A DNA stretch of 40,387 bases from Salinispora pacifica CNR114 (lineage in GTDB: Bacteria > Actinomycetota > Actinomycetes > Mycobacteriales > Micromonosporaceae), in the NCBI RefSeq assembly GCF_000514775.1, contig NZ_AZWO01000042.1, forward strand, positions 172 to 40,558, given 5' to 3'. The translations under genes were made by a program, and so were the position numbers. Positions 9,740 through 17,612 of the stretch are shown one piece after another. How positions within the stretch are numbered: position 1 is the stretch's first letter; each line of letters starts with the position of its first letter. Below the pieces are notes generated by a model, which made no database searches, was not told where the DNA came from, and worked only from the letters and a program-made list of their open reading frames with translations.

Positions 9740-10237
9740 GTGAGCAGCGAAGCCGCCCTTTTCCCACTCGACAACCCCAGCCAGCCGCACACACCGACCT
9801 GCCGATACCCAGGATGCGATAGCAGTCCCGAACCAGCCACCGGCCCCGGTCGCCCACCCGCATACTGCGCCCGCCCAGACCACAACAGCCAAACAGCCTC
9901 CCGAGCGCGACGAGACCTCGGCCCCACCCTGTACGCCGCACCCCGAACCCTCGCCACCAGGCCAGACAATGACAGCACCGTCAACGAAGCGCTCAAGAAC
10001 GCCCAGACGATCCACCAGGCGTTACTGACCGCCGCAGACGCCGCCGCCCGACTCACGGAGTACCTACAGGCCGGCGACCCTACCGTCCTGAAAGCCCAAC
10101 TAAACGCCGTCACCAGGGAACTCGTCGACATCACCAGCGAGCGAGACAAGCTACGGCTGCAACTCCAAGCGCAGGACGAGGCACCGGACCAGCAGGGCGA
10201 TGAGCAGGCGCCGACCGGCGAAGCCGAGCGGGACTGA
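9740..10237 (+). CDS. Small protein with a Cys/His zinc-like motif and a C-terminal coiled coil, linked to Wadjet
   Basis: A 165-residue protein 89 nt after jetD on the same strand. The GTG start at 9740 is preceded by GGAGG (9729-9733). Residues about 20-50 carry a possible zinc site of the form CRYPGC, then YCARPDH, with a GRPP turn between them. The C-terminal 90 residues are Ala/Gln/Glu/Lys-rich with heptad-like spacing (TRELVDITSERDKLRLQLQ), predicting a coiled coil, and the extreme C-terminus is acidic. I do not recognise a named family. Position and orientation suggest it is co-transcribed with jetABCD and could be an accessory DNA-binding or regulatory subunit. That role is inference. 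Confidence 0.75.
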   Translation: MSSEAALFPLDNPSQPHTPTCRYPGCDSSPEPATGPGRPPAYCARPDHNSQTASRARRDLGPTLYAAPRTLATRPDNDSTVNEALKNAQTIHQALLTAADAAARLTEYLQAGDPTVLKAQLNAVTRELVDITSERDKLRLQLQAQDEAPDQQGDEQAPTGEAERD

Positions 10238-10419
10238 TCTCACTGGGGTCGTTCCGAGCCACATCAACAACGCAACCGTCCTGCCTATGCCAGGCGAAGA
10301 TTTTTGATCAACAATCGCTCCGGAGATGGACGGTCGCGACCGTGCCCCCCGCGCCGGAGCTCCATATCGGTGAGAAGTAGGTGGCGTGTCGAACCACCGC
10401 CAACAGCCCTCCTGCTTCT

Positions 10420-10425
10420 TACGCT
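10420..10425 (+). promoter_or_regulatory. Candidate -10 hexamer TACGCT of a leaderless promoter
   Basis: TACGCT fits the actinobacterial TANNNT -10 consensus and ends 6 nt before the ATG at 10432, so transcription would begin at or next to the start codon. No Shine-Dalgarno lies upstream of that ATG. The same geometry occurs before three nearby genes. Confidence 0.4.
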
Positions 10426-10431
10426 GCTCGC

Positions 10432-11274
10432 ATGACCAGTCTCACCAAGCTCGCGGCCACCGCCACTGAATACGCCAAGAAGAACCAGATGACACTCGTG
10501 CCCGCCGCACCACAGCGCGACTTCGGCCCTGAAGTGTGCATCGATCCCGACCGACTGGATCTTCCCTCGTTCCTTGACCTGGCAGCCAAGATCGGGGGCG
10601 GTGTGCTGTATCTGGACGCTAACCCATTCAATCCTGAAGTCGAATCAGATCTTGGCGAGCTACCCGAGGATCTGGCCAGACGTAAAGGAGAAATTGGGCT
10701 CGTCCGACTCGCGTTCGCAGTAAACGGCATCGTTCACTTCTGGGAGCGCAGCACTCCATGGCACGAGGAGGCGGAAGAACTCAAGAACGCGGCCTCGGCG
10801 CGCCTGCCCCGTCAAGACCTCTACGCCCATGACACCGACGGCGATCAAGACGAGCGGCTCGACGAAGAGACACAGAAGCGTCTCGCCAGTGAGCTGGCGG
10901 AGAAACTCCTAGCCAACCCAGAGTTTCGGGCGGCCAAGATCGGCCATCGGCAGCGGATCGGGCAGATGGCCATCCCCGAGGGCACCCACCGCCACGTCGG
11001 CTGGGAAGCGCTACGAGTGGCCAGCGAACAAGCTGAAGACATGGCCAGGTCGCGATACGCCGAACTCGTCACCCGTCTGGACGAGCTGACCCCGCAGTTG
11101 CTCACCGACGCCACCTACCAGCAAGCCAGCTCGCCCGGCGCCCGCAAGCAGGCCGCCGAACAGTTCCTCATCCCCCACGGCGACGGCTTCCCCCCGCCAG
11201 CCTACGTACGCGACGAGCTGTACGCACGAGCCCAGAAGCTACTCAAAACCAAGGGCGCCACCAACCTGTTCTAG
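10432..11274 (+). CDS. Hypothetical protein (280 aa)
   Basis: A soluble protein with no signal peptide or membrane segment. The N-terminal 110 residues look globular (a hydrophobic GGGVLYLDANPF strand and LVRLAFAVNGIVHFWER). The centre and C-terminal half are highly charged and helical (LDEETQKRLASELAEKLL; ASEQAEDMARSRYAELVTRLDEL). An upstream in-frame GTG at 10381 would add 17 residues with poor coding character, so the ATG at 10432 with a leaderless-type -10 is preferred. No family recognised. It lies between the defence operon and a LexA-box gene, so a defence or stress role is possible but unsupported. Confidence 0.75.
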   Translation: MTSLTKLAATATEYAKKNQMTLVPAAPQRDFGPEVCIDPDRLDLPSFLDLAAKIGGGVLYLDANPFNPEVESDLGELPEDLARRKGEIGLVRLAFAVNGIVHFWERSTPWHEEAEELKNAASARLPRQDLYAHDTDGDQDERLDEETQKRLASELAEKLLANPEFRAAKIGHRQRIGQMAIPEGTHRHVGWEALRVASEQAEDMARSRYAELVTRLDELTPQLLTDATYQQASSPGARKQAAEQFLIPHGDGFPPPAYVRDELYARAQKLLKTKGATNLF

Positions 11275-11393
11275 CCTCTGGCAGGCCCAGAGTTTGAACA
11301 CGGGTTACATCGCGACCCGGATAAGGCAGGGCACGGGACCTGGCACGCCGGGTTCCCGGGGCGCCGCAACCCTCTGCATCTCCAAAACCCAGG

Positions 11394-11409
11394 TCGAACA
11401 GATGTTCGA
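11394..11409. promoter_or_regulatory. LexA (SOS) box
   Basis: TCGAACAGATGTTCGA is a perfect 6-4-6 palindrome and matches the actinobacterial/mycobacterial LexA consensus TCGAACRNRYGTTCGA at every position. It lies immediately upstream of the -10 at 11411-11416 and 13 nt before the GTG of the 11423 gene, so bound LexA would cover the promoter core. Direct SOS control of that gene is a strong inference. Confidence 0.85.
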
Positions 11410-11410
11410 G

Positions 11411-11416
11411 TAGAGT
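11411..11416 (+). promoter_or_regulatory. -10 hexamer TAGAGT next to the LexA box
   Basis: TAGAGT fits TANNNT and is followed by 6 nt and then the GTG start at 11423, the spacing of a leaderless transcript. The LexA box occupies the spacer and -35 side. No Shine-Dalgarno is visible. Confidence 0.55.
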
Positions 11417-11422
11417 GTTGAC

Positions 11423-11926
11423 GTGGATGAGCTACCGGACGACTTCCTGCCACGCGTAGAGCAGTTGCGCGACCCAACCGCGTTCGTCGATCTCATGCAG
11501 CGGCTCCTCGCCCGCCAGATGGAGATGGATCTGTGGGACGCAGCCGAACTCGACCAATCGACGCTGGCCGACGACACCCCACCCGTCGACAGTGCCCAAG
11601 CTGCGGCCTGGGCCGCCCTCGACGAGGAGACCCAGGCCCGGCTGCGCGCCTTCGTGTTCGGGCCGCCCACGGTGCCCGCGGTGGTGGCCCACCGGCACCA
11701 CCTACGACTCCAGGCGCGGCAGACGCTTGTGAACGACCCGGAGTCCGCCCGGCAAGCCGCCCTGCGAGAGTACGAACGCGACGTCAACGAACTCGCAACC
11801 GAGTTGGCCGAGGCGGGGCTTCCGTTCGTCGAGGACCTGGTGCCGTTCCTGCTGCGTGGCCTCATCCGCACCCGCCGCGCCCGCGCCGATCGCCGTTGGA
11901 AGCCGCCCGCACCGCTGTACCCGTAG
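11423..11926 (+). CDS. SOS-box-controlled hypothetical protein (167 aa)
   Basis: A 167-residue, mostly helical and acidic protein with a strongly basic tail (RTRRARADRRW near the C-terminus). It has no membrane segment, cysteine cluster or recognised catalytic motif. The start is the GTG 6 nt after a -10 hexamer that is itself adjacent to a perfect LexA box, so the gene is expected to be silent until DNA damage. The gene downstream converges on it from the minus strand, so it is probably monocistronic. No family recognised; function unknown. A DNA-damage or mobile-element role would fit its regulation only. Confidence 0.75.
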   Translation: MDELPDDFLPRVEQLRDPTAFVDLMQRLLARQMEMDLWDAAELDQSTLADDTPPVDSAQAAAWAALDEETQARLRAFVFGPPTVPAVVAHRHHLRLQARQTLVNDPESARQAALREYERDVNELATELAEAGLPFVEDLVPFLLRGLIRTRRARADRRWKPPAPLYP

Positions 11927-12119
11927 CCAGATTCAATCGCTACCTCCCAGCCGGACCACCGGTTCCCCGTGGGAGTACGGCCGACCCGTAGCGCGTACGG
12001 AATCAGCAACCGATGCACCCCGGGTCAGCCGACCGGTACGGGCCTCGCTCCAAACCGCCCAGACGATGCGGCCCGCCCTACCTGGACTGGAGCGGCTCAG
12101 CGCCGGAGCCCGCAGTAGC

Positions 12120-12686
12120 TCAGCCGACCGGGACCAACGGGATGACCCGCCAGCGTGCCCAGTCGCGCCGAGGATGCGCGTCGATGACCGTCGTCAACGA
12201 CGTGGTCATGATCTCCCGCATGCGATCAGAGTTCATCTGCCCGGGAGCGCAGTCGGCGAGTTGGCGGAGCAGCGCGACGAATAGCGGTTCGGCGTGTTCG
12301 AACCTGGCGATCCCGGCGCAGCCGAGGAGCGTCGTCGGAGCGTCCAGACAGCCAGTCAGGGCGTCCACGAATGGCTGTGCGGCACCCCAGCAACAGCCGA
12401 GCACGAAGCCCGGTGCGGTCACACCCTCGCCCGCAACACGCAAGGCCGTCACCGAGAGCCGACCGACCCGCACCTCGTCGAGGTAACCATGCCCATCCAG
12501 GATGACGAGGTCGACGTCGGCTTGCGCAGCAGCGATCTGCTCGTCCTCGTCCCCGATGACGAGGTCGGCGTCCAGCCGCCCCGGTATGGCTGTCGCCTCG
12601 TGGACGGCGCGCAGGTGGCGGCCGACACGGCGTACGGAACGGGAGGCAGTGAGGCGGACCGTACGGGCGGGTGGTTGGGCCTGCAT
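12120..12686 (-). CDS. Small CHAT/caspase-like protein (188 aa)
   Basis: A 188-residue soluble protein with the core arrangement of a CHAT/caspase-type cysteine protease. A hydrophobic strand leads into LDGHG (candidate catalytic His66), and about 30 residues later another strand ends in FVLGCCWG (candidate nucleophile Cys98, or Cys99). These are followed by a helix and TTLLGCAG. The length fits a stand-alone protease-fold domain with no sensor or repeat region attached. The ATG at 12686 has AGGAAG about 9 nt upstream. The gene lies 115 nt after another minus-strand gene and may share its transcript. The protease fold is inferred from motif pattern only; activity and target are unknown. Confidence 0.72.
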   Translation of the reverse strand: MQAQPPARTVRLTASRSVRRVGRHLRAVHEATAIPGRLDADLVIGDEDEQIAAAQADVDLVILDGHGYLDEVRVGRLSVTALRVAGEGVTAPGFVLGCCWGAAQPFVDALTGCLDAPTTLLGCAGIARFEHAEPLFVALLRQLADCAPGQMNSDRMREIMTTSLTTVIDAHPRRDWARWRVIPLVPVG

Positions 12687-12801
12687 GGCAAGTGTCTTCC
12701 TGAATCGAAGTCGGGTTGGGGTTGCCGACGTGGCCCATCGGGCGCTCGGAGCACTCGCCGACGTGGAGCGCGGTGGCTACGTCCTAACGGCGTACCCGGG
12801 T

Positions 12802-13371
12802 TCAGTCGTCCGACCATCTGCTGCGGAACCATAGCCAGTCCGGCATGCCGACCGGCTCAAGGCCGAGCGTGGTCAGCGTGTCGACGAGGACCCGGTCCCA
12901 GTCGAGACCTGGGTCGCCGGCAATGCCGACCGCAGGGTCAAGGCCGTAGTCGTCGCCCTGGTGGTGGGCAAGGTGTTCCGCGTCGCGGTCGAACAGCGAG
13001 TCGGCGATAACGAGGACGAACTGAGCGATCGCGACCCGGTCCAGCGACCGCAGGTCCGACGTGGCCGGCAGGTTGTAGCTGGGTGTGGGCGGGGCGCTGG
13101 CCTCCCGAGTCCAGCCCGGCGGGGACACATCGAGCGTCTCCACGAACACCACCGGCAGATCCAAGCCGGCTTGGCCGTTCGAGGGCAGCCCAAGGCGGTC
13201 ATGGGCGACCTCCTTGGCGCGCGCCACGAAGTCGTGCGTTGGGTCGGCCTCGTCGTACCAGGCAGTCCGCAGTTCGTCACCGGCGCCGAACCGATACAGG
13301 TTCCAGGCGCGGGGACCGCCGAGGTTGTACCCGTAGGCGCTCAACGTGCGAATCGACTGCCCCAGCGACAT
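12802..13371 (-). CDS. Hypothetical protein (189 aa)
   Basis: A 189-residue, acidic, Trp- and Asp-rich soluble protein with no membrane segment and no recognised motif. The central LDLPVVFVETLDV and AIAQFVLVIADSLFD stretches look like core strand and helix. The ATG at 13371 lacks a Shine-Dalgarno but has TATGGT 6 nt upstream, suggesting a leaderless transcript. It precedes the CHAT-like gene on the same strand with a 115-nt gap, so the two could form a small operon. It is divergent from the methyltransferase gene at 13697. Function unknown. Confidence 0.7.
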   Translation of the reverse strand: MSLGQSIRTLSAYGYNLGGPRAWNLYRFGAGDELRTAWYDEADPTHDFVARAKEVAHDRLGLPSNGQAGLDLPVVFVETLDVSPPGWTREASAPPTPSYNLPATSDLRSLDRVAIAQFVLVIADSLFDRDAEHLAHHQGDDYGLDPAVGIAGDPGLDWDRVLVDTLTTLGLEPVGMPDWLWFRSRWSDD

Positions 13372-13377
13372 ACCGTC

Positions 13378-13383
13378 ACCATA
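13378..13383 (-). promoter_or_regulatory. Candidate -10 hexamer TATGGT of a leaderless promoter
   Basis: On the minus strand TATGGT is followed by GACGGT and then the ATG at 13371, so it is a TANNNT hexamer 6 nt before the start codon with no Shine-Dalgarno between. Confidence 0.4.
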
Positions 13384-13683
13384 TCGCCACGATTGCTCGC
13401 CGCCGATGACCCGCTCACGGCCGGTACCGGGCGACTCACTCCGTCGAAACCGGCAGACCTAGAACGACCAGTGCGGCGGCCTCGAAGGCGTCAGGCGACG
13501 CCGCTCATCGCGACGGAACGAGCGGCTGCCGCAGGTCGGGCGGCATGAGCCGTTGACATCCCATCGCGCCGTCTGCGCTAAGTGGGCAGGCCAACAGCAC
13601 ACTGAGGCGAGTCGCTGCGTCGCCCCTCACCCCGACTTGCGGGACGGCGCGTGTCGGCCCCGCACCGAGGCAACCCCGAGCAC

Positions 13684-13689
13684 TAGCCT
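13684..13689 (+). promoter_or_regulatory. Candidate -10 hexamer TAGCCT of a leaderless promoter
   Basis: TAGCCT lies 7 nt before the GTG at 13697 and no Shine-Dalgarno is present. The 325-nt interval between the divergent starts at 13371 and 13697 otherwise shows no gene. Confidence 0.4.
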
Positions 13690-13696
13690 CGGCCGA

Positions 13697-14947
13697 GTGA
13701 CCGTGACTGAGGACAACGACGCCGTTACTGTCCAGCGCCTCCTGGACGGCCTGGTTGATCACCTCCTGACGGAACACGCGCTCCGGCCGGGGCGAATCGA
13801 GGCGGCAATGCGCTCGGTACCCCGGCACACCTTCGTCCCCGGTGTACCGCTGTCCGATGCCTACGCAGACGACACCGTTCGAACCAAGCATGACGACACG
13901 GGAGTCGCGATCAGCGCGGCATCGCAGCCCCGGATCGTCGCAATGATGCTCGACATGCTCGGCGTCGAGCCCGGCCACCGAGTCCTGGAAGCCGGCGCCG
14001 GCACCGGGTACAACGCCGGGCTGATGGGCTGGCTCGCCGGCGAGCACGGCCTGGTCGTCTCGATCGACGTGGACGACGACCTCGTGACCGAGGCCCGGGC
14101 GGGCCTGGCGGCGGCGGGGATCCGGAACGTGCAGGTCGTGCTCGGCGACGGAGCGGACGGCTACCCCGCCGAAGCGCCCTACGATCGGGTAATCGCCACC
14201 GTTGGTGTCTGGGATATGCCGCCGGCCTGGCTGGCGCAGCTCGCCTCGCACGGGCGGCTGGTCGCGCCGCTCCGGATCCGCGGCAGTGCGGCCCGGGCAA
14301 TTGCCTTCGAACATGACGGGCAGCGCTGGCGCAGCACACGCAGCGAGCTGTGCGGGTTCATGCCCCTGCGCGGGGCGATGGCGGACCCGCGCAGGATGAT
14401 CGATCTGGCCCCAGGCGGGTCGGTCCGCTTGGAGATCCACCGGGACCAGACCATCGACCCCGCCGCGCTCACCGGCGTATTGGGCCAGCCCGCCGTCAAG
14501 GTGTGGACAGGCGTACGGCTCGGCGGCATGGAGTCGATCGAGATGTTGTGGCTGTGGCTGGCCTGCACCCAGCCGAACGCGATCAGCGCCATGCCGATAC
14601 AGGCCGAGGCGCTCGACAGCGGCCTCGTACAGCTCCCCTCGCGGACCTGGCGCTCGATGGCGACCACCGACAAGGGCAGCCTGGCCTACCTCACCCTCCG
14701 CCCCATCGAGTCTGAACCAGCCGAAAGCGGCGGCACCGGACGTCCCCATGAGATCGGGGTCATCGGCCACGGCCCCGCCGGTGACGAGCTGGCCCACCGC
14801 GTCGCGGGCGAGATCGCAGCATGGGATCGCGGCCCCCGGGGCCGCGCTGTCGAGTTCGTGCTCCAACCCGCCGGCACCGAGCCGCGCCTCGATGGCCAGT
14901 TCCTGATCACTACTCCCCACAACCAGCTGGCTGTCTCGTGGCTGTAG
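13697..14947 (+). CDS. PIMT-like SAM methyltransferase of the FxLD lanthipeptide type
   Basis: A 416-residue protein related to protein-L-isoaspartate O-methyltransferase. The N-terminal half holds MRSVPRHTFVPG, then the SAM-binding motif I VLEAGAGTGYNA and the acidic motif II SIDVD, followed by GDGADGYP and the DRVIATVGVWDMP segment. The C-terminal extension (GFMPLRGA, LWLACTQPNA, ITTPHNQLAVSWL) is what distinguishes the 'methyltransferase, FxLD system' family, about 400 residues, which modifies ribosomal peptides. I found no LanB/LanC enzyme and no FxLD precursor within 3 kb, so here it is an orphan. GTG 13697 is preferred over 13703 because of the -10 spacing. Confidence 0.82.
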   Translation: MTVTEDNDAVTVQRLLDGLVDHLLTEHALRPGRIEAAMRSVPRHTFVPGVPLSDAYADDTVRTKHDDTGVAISAASQPRIVAMMLDMLGVEPGHRVLEAGAGTGYNAGLMGWLAGEHGLVVSIDVDDDLVTEARAGLAAAGIRNVQVVLGDGADGYPAEAPYDRVIATVGVWDMPPAWLAQLASHGRLVAPLRIRGSAARAIAFEHDGQRWRSTRSELCGFMPLRGAMADPRRMIDLAPGGSVRLEIHRDQTIDPAALTGVLGQPAVKVWTGVRLGGMESIEMLWLWLACTQPNAISAMPIQAEALDSGLVQLPSRTWRSMATTDKGSLAYLTLRPIESEPAESGGTGRPHEIGVIGHGPAGDELAHRVAGEIAAWDRGPRGRAVEFVLQPAGTEPRLDGQFLITTPHNQLAVSWL

Positions 14948-14983
14948 AGCCCCGGTGACTGCGCGCTGCTCTCGGCCGAGAAT

Positions 14984-15994
14984 CTAGGTGAAGGGGGCCG
15001 GCGAAAGGTCGACGTCTTTGGGTTCGAGGTCCAGGCGTATACGGAGCAGGCGCAGGGGATGCCGCCATCGGCCGTGTTCCCAGGCGACGTCCGCGCTCAC
15101 CTTAACAACGATCACCGGCTCGACCGGGATGTAGTCGAGGGGTTGTGGGCGGTGGTACTGCCCGATCCACGCGGCCGGTAATGGCTGCGGCCACGGATGC
15201 CGCTGGTCTGGCCCGCGCCAGGCGGGGATGGGGAGCAGGGTGCCGAGTTCACGGCGCTGCGCCAAGGTCAGCGGGATGGTGCGACCGACGTAGCGCAGCC
15301 GCCCGCTACTCGGGTCGAACCTGCCGAGCAAAAGCGCGATCGGGTCGGTCAGGCGACCGACGACACCCCCGGCCACCGCCTCGGCACTGACCTGCTTCTT
15401 GATCTTGATCCAATCAGCTCGCCCCAGCCGATAGGTTCCCGCCAGGACCTTGACCACCACCCCCTCGATGCCGACATCCCCGCCGTGCTCGTACCAGGTG
15501 AACGCCAGGTCTCGGTCGGTGGTCTGCGGGCATAGCGGCAGCTCCGGCGGGCCGTCGGCGAGCAGACGCGCCAGACGCGCCCGCCGGGCCGACAGCGGCG
15601 AACGAACCACCTCGATCCCTGCCTCCTGCAGGAAGTCGAAGATCACCAGGTACGCGGGATGCCGGCGAATCTCCTCGACGAGACGGCGCCCGGCGGTGAT
15701 ACGCCGTTGCAGCAGCGCGAATGAGGTCCGCTGCCGGCCGGTCTCCCAGGCAACCAGCTCACCGTCGACGACGGTCCCGGGCGGCAGGGTCGAGGCGAGG
15801 TGCTGGGACACGTCTGGGAAGTAGGGGTGGAGCGGGCGTCCCGCGCGGGACTGTAGGAAGACGTCCTCTGCCTCGATGAACGCCACCGCCCGCCACCCGT
15901 CCCACTTCGGCTCGACAATGACGTCTGGCCGGTTCAGGTCCGGCAGGTGGGTTATCGGCCGAGCGCGCATCGGCTCGATCGGCGGACGCAGCAT
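14984..15994 (-). CDS. ligC: ATP-dependent DNA ligase, LigC/LigD-ligase-domain type
   Basis: A 336-residue protein with the nucleotidyltransferase motif EPKWDGWR (adenylated Lys30), then QSRAGR (motif Ia region), VVDGELVAW (motif III, with its acidic residue), EGVVVK (motif IV) and DWIKIKK (motif V). A C-terminal OB-fold follows, including LLLGRFDPSSGRLRYVGR. Length and domain order match actinobacterial LigC, an ATP-dependent ligase that seals nicks in repair pathways. There is no polymerase or nuclease domain of LigD. The ATG at 15994 has a G-run 4 nt upstream. It converges with the methyltransferase gene (36 nt between stops) and is divergent from the gene at 16515. Confidence 0.92.
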   Translation of the reverse strand: MLRPPIEPMRARPITHLPDLNRPDVIVEPKWDGWRAVAFIEAEDVFLQSRAGRPLHPYFPDVSQHLASTLPPGTVVDGELVAWETGRQRTSFALLQRRITAGRRLVEEIRRHPAYLVIFDFLQEAGIEVVRSPLSARRARLARLLADGPPELPLCPQTTDRDLAFTWYEHGGDVGIEGVVVKVLAGTYRLGRADWIKIKKQVSAEAVAGGVVGRLTDPIALLLGRFDPSSGRLRYVGRTIPLTLAQRRELGTLLPIPAWRGPDQRHPWPQPLPAAWIGQYHRPQPLDYIPVEPVIVVKVSADVAWEHGRWRHPLRLLRIRLDLEPKDVDLSPAPFT

Positions 15995-16125
15995 GATCCC
16001 CCAACGGCGTCGTTGCGGCCGGGGGTCGCTCTCACCTTACGCAGCTCTGCCAGGCCGCAGGGCGGGTTTACGGCGATCGGGCTCGACCCGTTCAGGCCCG
16101 TCGGACCTGAAGATCCCGTCGAGAT

Positions 16126-16168
16126 CGACATCCCCGATGTCGAGATCCGTTGTCGGACCTATCCGACA
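16126..16168. repeat. Two adjacent short palindromes in the ligC / beta-propeller intergenic region
   Basis: Within the roughly 520-nt gap between divergent genes lie two perfect inverted repeats: CGACATC-ccc-GATGTCG (16126-16142) and TGTCGGA-ccta-TCCGACA (16151-16168). GTCGAGATC also occurs twice alongside. They resemble transcription-factor operators. The rest of the gap shows no gene. Confidence 0.45.
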
Positions 16169-16514
16169 GCGGGCCCAGCGACTGCACTGGAGAGGGGCTC
16201 GGCCGAACCCGGGGGGGAAGGTGTCTGGGATGGTTGTCGAACCGCTCGGCGTTCGACGTTGGGCGCAGTCGCTGCTGGGGACGGCAGGCGGGTTAGCTGA
16301 CCGGCAGGTGTCGGCCCAGGGAACCGTAGGGCCGCACCTGGACATCGTGGGGCGCCGGGGGCGAGCAGTTGCCGTCGGGGGTTGGAGCCCGGTCGCGGCG
16401 GGCGCGGCTCGCCATCGTGGTCGCATCCTGCTGGTGGTCACCCGGGCCGCCGTTGACGCGCCTAACGGAGGTAGTTGTCCCGGTCGCGGGGACGGCCGAC
16501 CCGGCCTATGGATC

Positions 16515-17525
16515 ATGACCTTGACGACCTTCACGGCCAGCGCCGTCGACAGCGGTGTGCGGGTACCGGCGCCGCCGGGTGTGGATGAGGTGCTCGGCGC
16601 GAGTCTCGCCAGCGAGGGCGAGCACCTGCACCTGTGGTTCAGCGCGGGCACCGCTGACGGGCGCTGGGGGATCTATCACACGGTCAGTGCCGACGGTGCC
16701 GCGTGGTCCCCGCCCGCAGTGGTCGCCGGTCTGACCGCGGCAGGCGGGAACGACCGGGTGCTCTTGGCATCGGTGCTGCGGCGGGGCAACGAGTGGTGGA
16801 TGTGGTACGCCGGCCACGACAGGCGAGGGCGGGGTCTGCACGTCGCCCGCTCCGTTGACGGGCGGGCGTGGCAGCACGGCGGGATGGCCGTGGATCGCGG
16901 AGAACCGGGCAGCGCGGACGCCGACGGCGTCGACTGCCCAGCCGTTGTCGAGGCCGCCGACGGGACCCTGGTCATGGCCTACGGCGCCGCCGACTCGCGC
17001 AGCATCGCGGCGGCGGTCTCCCGCGACGGCATCGTCTGGCGAAAGCTCGGTCCGATCCTGCACCGCAGGCTCGACGGTCCGGACTCCCGCCGTGTCTGGT
17101 ACCCGGTGTGGCTGTCCACCGGGCCGGGCATCGCTGACCTGTTCTACGCCGGGCAGGACGATCACAGCCGCTGGAGCATCCTCACCGCCGGCCGGGTCGA
17201 CCTGACACTGCTGGCCGCACTGCCCACTCCGCTGCCGATGACCAGCGCCGTTGACGCCGCGCTCACCCACATCCGTACCGCCGTCCCCGCCGATTACCTG
17301 GTCGAGCCGGACTATCACCGGCCCGCGCCGGTCTACCGCTCGCCGGACGGCCGGGTCGAGCAGCTCCGCCCCAGCACCAGCCCGGTGTTCGCCGTCCGGG
17401 ACGGGCACGGCCGGCCGGCGGGCGTGCTGAAGCTCGGCCGGAACCGAGCGAGCGTCGAGCGACTCGGTCGACACCCATGGATGTCACGTCGAGTGAGGTT
17501 CGAGGGTGCCCGTGACCCGGGTTGA
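16515..17525 (+). pseudogene. Beta-propeller (GH43/GH32-like) protein with a truncated kinase-like C-terminal domain
   Basis: Residues 1 to about 230 form repeated blade-like units typical of five-bladed beta-propeller glycosidases and phosphorylases: LHLWFSAG, WWMWYAGHD, LVMAYGAAD and ADLFYAGQDD, each followed by S.DG.(A/V)W. From about residue 290 the sequence changes to FAVRDGHGRPAGVLKLGRNRASVER, which resembles the N-lobe of an aminoglycoside-phosphotransferase-type kinase. It is cut off about 25-30 residues later at the IS5 left end (17502); the stop at 17523-17525 is IS sequence. The intact gene was therefore probably a propeller-kinase fusion. There is no strong Shine-Dalgarno at the ATG. 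The enzymatic role cannot be assigned. Confidence 0.7.
17502..17522 (+). repeat. Left terminal inverted repeat of the IS5-family element
   Basis: GAGGGT and ACCCGGGT separated by 7 nt. The partner at 18385-18406 has the same two blocks separated by 8 nt in reverse orientation. Confidence 0.65.
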
Positions 17526-17612
17526 CTGTCCGGAGTAGACGCAGCGGCTGGGATCTGATAGATCAGCTTTGTGTGGAAGTTGATCGAGGGTCAGCCGCTG
17601 CGCTGTGAAAGT

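Noticed and set aside
13553..13696. Upstream extension of the FxLD-type methyltransferase from an ATG at 13553
   Set aside because: The extra 48 residues have no match to the family N-terminus, and the GTG at 13697 has a well-placed -10 hexamer. I also searched this stretch for an FxLD precursor peptide and saw none.
15876..16514. Long in-frame extension upstream of the beta-propeller start
   Set aside because: It overlaps the start of the divergent ligC gene and is low-complexity and Arg/Gly-rich; the propeller sequence begins at the ATG at 16515.
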